Of a stretch of DNA of 64,000 nt, positions 60,582 to 64,000 are shown one piece after another. Below the pieces are notes generated by a model that was not told where the DNA came from, made no database searches, and saw only the letters and a list, made by a program, of their open reading frames with translations. Position 1 is the stretch's first letter. Every line of letters begins with the position of its first letter. A program made the position numbers and the translations under genes. This DNA is from Gemmatimonadota bacterium (GTDB lineage Bacteria; Gemmatimonadota; Gemmatimonadetes; Longimicrobiales; Gaopeijiaceae): the NCBI GenBank assembly GCA_029863525.1, contig JAOTVL010000001.1:1-64000 (forward strand), written 5' to 3'.

Positions 60582-61841
60582 TCAGGATCCGGGGTTAAGG
60601 AGTGCTGCGAGCTCTTCGGGACTGAGTTCGTCGGCGGACCGGCTGCCCAATCCCTGCGGCGATCGTGACTTGCGACCCCGTTTCGCCGCGGAACGGCTCT
60701 CCGTCTGTGGAGTGCCCGCATAGTCGTAGTCGGGAAGGTGGATCTTCTGGACCTGGCGCCCAAGTCGATGTTCGAGGCCCTTGATCGCGCCGAGGTCCCC
60801 GGCGGTCACGAAGGTGACGGCGGTTCCGGTCGCACCGGCGCGTCCTGTGCGGCCGATCCGGTGCACGTAGTCCTCGGGGTCTAGTGGCACGTCGTAGTTC
60901 ACGACGTGGCTGATCCCCTCGACATCCAAGCCGCGCTGCGCGACGTCGGTCGCGACGAGCACCTTCACCTTGCCCGTCGCGAAACGATCGAGTGCACGGG
61001 TACGGTGCTTCATGTGTTTGTTGGAGTGCATGACGTCCGTGGAGATCCCCTCGCGCCGCAGCCGCGCCTCGAGCACGTCGGCCCCCGCCTTGGTCCGGGT
61101 GAAGACCAGTACCTGGTCCCACTCCGGGTCGGTCACCAGAGAAAGGAGCAGATCGGGCTTCTTCTCCGGCTTCACCGAGTAGAAGACCTCTTCGACGCCC
61201 TCGGCCGTGGTGCCCGAGGGAGTCGCCTCGATCCATATCGCTTCTTTTGTCATGCGCAGCGCGAGGTCGTGGACCCCGTGTGGCATGGTCGCGCTGAACA
61301 GCATGGTCTGTCGCTCCCGCGGCATGCCGCGGAACACCTCCTCAATCTGGGGTCGGAATCCCATGTCGAGCATCCGATCGGCCTCGTCGAGGACCAGGTA
61401 GTGCACCTTCGAGAGGTCGACCCGGCCCGACTTCATGTGATCGATGAATCGGCCAGGAGTCGCGACAATGACCTCGAAGCCCTGCTTCAGCGCATGGATC
61501 TGAGGCTCGTAACCGACACCGCCGAAGATGGCTTCCGAGCGGATACTCGTGCCCTTGGAAAGAGCAACGGTATCGTCGGAGACCTGCTGTGCAAGCTCTC
61601 GCGTGGGGCACAGGACGAGTACCTGGAGGCCCTTGCCGGCGTCGATGCGCTCGAGCGCCGGAATCATGAAGGCGGCGGTCTTCCCGGTGCCGGTTTGGGC
61701 GATGCCGACCACATCCTGGCCCTTCAATCCAGCCGGGATCGCGTCGAGCTGAATCGGGGTCGGATGCACCCAGCCGAGTGCCTCGACAGCGGCAAGGCGG
61801 TCAGTGGATAGACCGAGGTCTTCAAATCGTGCAGAATTCAA
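60582..61841 (-). CDS. DEAD-box ATP-dependent RNA helicase (RhlE-like)
   Basis: A 419-residue core helicase with little tail. Motifs in order: Q motif 'GWVHPTPIQ', motif I 'AQTGTGKTAAF' (about 48-58), Ia 'PTRELAQQ', Ib 'TPGR', II 'DEAD', III 'SAT', IV 'VLVFTRTKAGAD', V 'ATDVAQRGLDV' and VI 'HRIGRTGR'. A basic tail, including 'KRGRKSRSPQG', ends the protein. It unwinds RNA in ribosome assembly or mRNA decay, often cold-induced. The start at the TTG 61841 overlaps a short upstream frame's stop (TTGA); a TTG at 61853 is the alternative. Confidence 0.93.
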   Translation of the reverse strand: MNSARFEDLGLSTDRLAAVEALGWVHPTPIQLDAIPAGLKGQDVVGIAQTGTGKTAAFMIPALERIDAGKGLQVLVLCPTRELAQQVSDDTVALSKGTSIRSEAIFGGVGYEPQIHALKQGFEVIVATPGRFIDHMKSGRVDLSKVHYLVLDEADRMLDMGFRPQIEEVFRGMPRERQTMLFSATMPHGVHDLALRMTKEAIWIEATPSGTTAEGVEEVFYSVKPEKKPDLLLSLVTDPEWDQVLVFTRTKAGADVLEARLRREGISTDVMHSNKHMKHRTRALDRFATGKVKVLVATDVAQRGLDVEGISHVVNYDVPLDPEDYVHRIGRTGRAGATGTAVTFVTAGDLGAIKGLEHRLGRQVQKIHLPDYDYAGTPQTESRSAAKRGRKSRSPQGLGSRSADELSPEELAALLNPGS

Positions 61842-61930
61842 TCGTTCGTCCAATCAGGGGTCATGACGAAGACAAACCACGCCTCCGGAGCCTGAAAAGG
61901 TAACGAGCTTCCTTGCCAAGGGTGTAACAT
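61838..61930 (-). CDS. possible 30-residue leader peptide of the helicase gene
   Basis: An ATG at 61930 opens a 30-codon frame (MLHPWQGSSLPFQAPEAWFV...) whose TGA overlaps the helicase TTG as TTGA. It has three Trp codons. Its codon use is less GC-rich than neighbours and it has no recognisable family. The overlap could couple translation of the helicase to the peptide. Equally, it could be chance. Confidence 0.22.
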   Translation of the reverse strand: MLHPWQGSSLPFQAPEAWFVFVMTPDWTND

Positions 61931-62013
61931 CCAGACAACTTGCCGCCCGAGTGGAAGTGGGTCGCCGATTCCGACTTCCGAACCCGACACGCACCGCGCT
62001 GCGCCGCCGCTCG

Positions 62014-62508
62014 ATGCCCACTGACACCGCCGAATCACCGCGCACGTCGGTCCTCTTCGTGTGCCTCGGCAACATCTGCCGTTCCCCGCTGGCCGAAGCG
62101 ATCTTCCAGCAGCTCGTGGTCGAGGCGGGGCTCGAGGAGAAGTTCGACATCGAGTCCGCGGGTACCGGCGCGTGGCACGTGGGCGAACGCCCCGACGCGC
62201 GTGCCGAAATGGTCGCGAACCAACACGGCGTACAGCTGCTCAGCCGTGCTCGCCAGCTCACCGACCAAGACCTCGAGCATTTCGACTTCGTGATCGCGAT
62301 GGATCGCGAGAACCTTCGCGGCATCGAGCGCATGGCCGACGCAATCGGCTCGGACGCGGAGGTTCGTCTCCTCAGGGATTTCGATTCCGAGGGAGCGGGA
62401 GACGATGTGCCCGACCCGTACTATGGCGGGGCGAGCGGCTTCGAGAGCGTCTACGACATGATCCACCGCTCCTGCAAGGGCCTCCTGGATCGACTGAAGT
62501 CGGTCTGA
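62014..62508 (+). CDS. low-molecular-weight protein-tyrosine phosphatase
   Basis: A 164-residue cytosolic phosphatase. The active-site loop VCLGNICRSP gives Cys17 and Arg23 (C-x5-R), and 'VPDPYYGGASGFESVYDMI' provides the general acid Asp. It removes phosphate from protein tyrosines; in many bacteria the partner is a BY-kinase of polysaccharide export. No such kinase is present here; a Wzz-like protein without kinase lies 50 kb away. The ATG at 62014 fits the family start. Its stop overlaps the next ATG (TGATG). Confidence 0.92.
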   Translation: MPTDTAESPRTSVLFVCLGNICRSPLAEAIFQQLVVEAGLEEKFDIESAGTGAWHVGERPDARAEMVANQHGVQLLSRARQLTDQDLEHFDFVIAMDRENLRGIERMADAIGSDAEVRLLRDFDSEGAGDDVPDPYYGGASGFESVYDMIHRSCKGLLDRLKSV

Positions 62509-63428
62509 TGCGCCTCCCGGCTTCGCTCCGGAAGCCTCTCGGCATCGCCATTCGAGGGATTGCCGGAACGCCTGACGCGAGCATCGACTCGATCCGGGCC
62601 GTCTCGGGCGGTTGTATCAACAATGGTGCACGACTCGAGTCCGGGGGCAGGTCCTATTTCCTCAAATGGAACGCGGCCGCTCCCACCGGGATGTTCGTCG
62701 CCGAGGCGGATGGGCTCACACACCTGCGGCGGGCGGCATCGGAGGCCGGAGGAGATCGTGGCCCGCGAGTTCCACGGCCTCTCGCGCTCAGCGAAGACGG
62801 GGACGGGCCGTCCTGGCTCCTCATGGAGTGGCTCGAGCCGACGTCACCGGAAGCGGACTCCGACGCACGCCTCGGTCGAGCGCTCGCGTTGCTCCACGAC
62901 GCGGAGGCGGGCGACGACTTCGGCTGGCCGGAGTCGAACTGGATCGGGTCGCTACCCCAGCGAAACGCGCTCACCGATTCGTGGGGGGCGTTCTGGTGCG
63001 AACAGCGACTCCTCCCCCAACTCGACGCGGCCCGCGCGCGCGGTTTCCTGGCGGGGCGCACCCTGGACGAGGTGATCGACCGAACCCCGACCGCTCTGGA
63101 AGGCATCGGTCCGCCGTCGCTGCTCCATGGCGATCTCTGGAGCGGCAACACGTTCGTGACCGAAGGAGGAAGGCCCGCACTCGTCGATCCGGCGGTGTAC
63201 CGCGGCCACGCGGAGGTCGACCTTGCGATGACAGAGCTCTTCGGGGGGTTCGGCCCCGACCTCTACGAGGCCTACGGAGAGCTTCGGCCGATTGGACGGG
63301 GGTACCGGGCATACCGCCGAGACCTGTATCAGTTGTACTACCTGCTCGTGCACGTGAACCTCTTCGGCGGCGCCTATGTGCCCGGCACCGAAGCGGCGGC
63401 CGCCAGGGTCCTGGCCGCGCTGGGGTAG
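62508..63428 (+). CDS. fructosamine kinase family protein
   Basis: A 306-residue kinase-like fold enzyme. 'VSGGCINNGARLESGGRSYFLKWN' (in part) is the glycine loop and ATP-binding Lys. 'LLHGDLWSGNTFV' is the catalytic loop, and 'ALVDPAVYRGHAEVDLAM' has the metal-binding Asp. Members phosphorylate ketoamines on glycated proteins or amino acids, starting their repair. One-base overlap (TGATG) with the phosphatase gene indicates coupling, a pairing known in other bacteria that suggests a protein-deglycation unit. It is convergent with the aminotransferase gene. Confidence 0.9.
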   Translation: MRLPASLRKPLGIAIRGIAGTPDASIDSIRAVSGGCINNGARLESGGRSYFLKWNAAAPTGMFVAEADGLTHLRRAASEAGGDRGPRVPRPLALSEDGDGPSWLLMEWLEPTSPEADSDARLGRALALLHDAEAGDDFGWPESNWIGSLPQRNALTDSWGAFWCEQRLLPQLDAARARGFLAGRTLDEVIDRTPTALEGIGPPSLLHGDLWSGNTFVTEGGRPALVDPAVYRGHAEVDLAMTELFGGFGPDLYEAYGELRPIGRGYRAYRRDLYQLYYLLVHVNLFGGAYVPGTEAAAARVLAALG

Positions 63429-63440
63429 GTCGGGTCGACG

Positions 63441-64000
63441 TCAGCCGGTGACGCCGACGCCCACCATCGTCGCAATGCGGCGAAACGCGTCTTCGAGGAT
63501 CTCGTCGGACGTCGCGAAGCTCAGGCGAACCCACGCATCGTCGCCGAAGGCTCCACCGGGTACGAGTGCGACTCCTTGTTCGCGCAAGAGCTTCGAGCAC
63601 CACTCGGTCGCCGAGTCGACTCCGTCACCATGAAGACCATCGACCCGGAAGTAGAGGTAGAACGCGCCGGCAGGCTCCACGAACGGAACATCGGGTAGCA
63701 GCTCTCTCATCCGGCTGCATACGAGATCGCGCCTACGTCGGAACGCCTCTCCCATCGCGGCTTGGTCTCGCGCTGCAGCGGCCACATCCGAAAATGCGGC
63801 GAGTGCCGCCACCTGAGACGGCGTCGCCGCGTTCGACGTGATCTGGCTCTGCAGCGCAGTGAGCTTCTTCGAGATCTCGGGATCCGCGTATGAAAATCCG
63901 ATCCGCCATCCGGTCATGGCGAAGCCCTTCGACGCTCCGTCGACCAACACGCTGGGGCCGAGCCCGGATTCGGGAAGGCTCAGAATCCCCGGAGCCGGGG
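63441..64000 (-). CDS. class I/II PLP aminotransferase, aspartate-aminotransferase-like, truncated by window end
   Basis: Only the C-terminal 186 codons or so are in view; the 5' end lies beyond base 64000. 'SVLVDGASKGFAMTGWRIGF' contains the PLP Lys in the SKxFxMTGWR motif of subgroup Ib aspartate aminotransferases. 'FVEPAGAFYLYFRV' and 'VALVPGGAFGDDAWVRLSFA' complete the fold. It likely interconverts aspartate/2-oxoglutarate and oxaloacetate/glutamate, but prephenate or other specificity is possible. The reading frame is open to the edge without a stop. Confidence 0.9.
   Translation of the reverse strand, partial: PAPGILSLPESGLGPSVLVDGASKGFAMTGWRIGFSYADPEISKKLTALQSQITSNAATPSQVAALAAFSDVAAAARDQAAMGEAFRRRRDLVCSRMRELLPDVPFVEPAGAFYLYFRVDGLHGDGVDSATEWCSKLLREQGVALVPGGAFGDDAWVRLSFATSDEILEDAFRRIATMVGVGVTG

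Noticed and set aside
1..64000. CRISPR arrays, insertion sequences, phage or integron features
   Set aside because: No regularly spaced repeats of 25-40 bases, no transposase or integrase motifs and no tRNA-like attachment sites were seen by eye. The short tandem repeats found are too few and irregular to be CRISPR.

Overview
The window is GC-rich bacterial chromosome, densely coded on both strands, with about 60 genes, short gaps and many ATGA, TGATG or GTGA start/stop overlaps. I see no rRNA, tRNA, CRISPR array, transposase or phage gene. The protein families (SusC-like TonB receptor with a DUF4249-like lipoprotein, DUF5777 barrel, N-acyl-D-amino-acid deacylases, POT peptide transporter, S9 and M20 peptidases, LigD/Ku repair, TPR-multihaem cytochrome) suggest a free-living, peptide-degrading, respiring, diderm heterotroph. 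A Gemmatimonadota-like lineage is my best guess; it rests on family content only and no marker gene is present.

Layout. 0-3.2 kb: DUF1761 membrane protein, phosphatase-like lipoprotein, beta-CASP RNase and a four-EF-hand calcium protein. 3.2-10.5 kb, nearly all minus: serine biosynthesis pair (serA plus a class V aminotransferase), dCMP-deaminase-like protein, membrane-fused spermidine-synthase-like protein, CXXC-less thioredoxin-like protein and typA. 10.6-20 kb: Wzz-like protein with a 3' minisatellite, M20 peptidase, small lipoprotein, deoxyhypusine-synthase-like enzyme, enoyl-CoA hydratase, F420-reductase-like oxidoreductase, D-aminoacylase and a glycosidase-like hypothetical protein. 20-27 kb: ApaG, a pilin pair, a DtxR/MntR regulator, the DUF4249-like lipoprotein and TonB receptor, and a D-cysteine-desulfhydrase-like enzyme.

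27-34 kb is a two-gene NHEJ locus: ligD and ku, interleaved with a voltage-gated-type cation channel and a Na+/Ca2+ exchanger-type antiporter, then a MerR-TPR regulator. A LexA-like palindrome sits just upstream of ku. 34-43 kb: POT transporter, small membrane protein, DUF5777 barrel, second D-aminoacylase, aldehyde dehydrogenase with a GH20 hexosaminidase, GNAT, methyltransferase and an EEP-family hydrolase. 44-50 kb: tandem universal stress protein, dihaem cytochrome c, octaheme-TPR lipoprotein and amidase. 50-59.8 kb: MscS channel, alpha/beta hydrolase, S9 peptidase, PQQ dehydrogenase, degenerate GGDEF protein, DGK1/SEC59-like lipid enzyme, cupin and phosphodiesterase. 59.8-60.15 kb has no gene but a dense chain of inverted repeats ending in a minus-strand terminator: a candidate structured RNA. 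60.15-64 kb: hypothetical protein, DEAD-box helicase, low-molecular-weight phosphatase, fructosamine kinase and a truncated aminotransferase.

Together the genes fit uptake and breakdown of peptides, including D-residues and amides (POT, S9, M20, amidase, two D-aminoacylases, D-cysteine desulfhydrase), sugar oxidation through PQQ, and cytochrome-based periplasmic electron transfer. The most unusual points are the putative SOS box at ku, the candidate structured RNA, the bacterial deoxyhypusine-synthase homologue, the octaheme-TPR protein, and several remnant or degenerate proteins.
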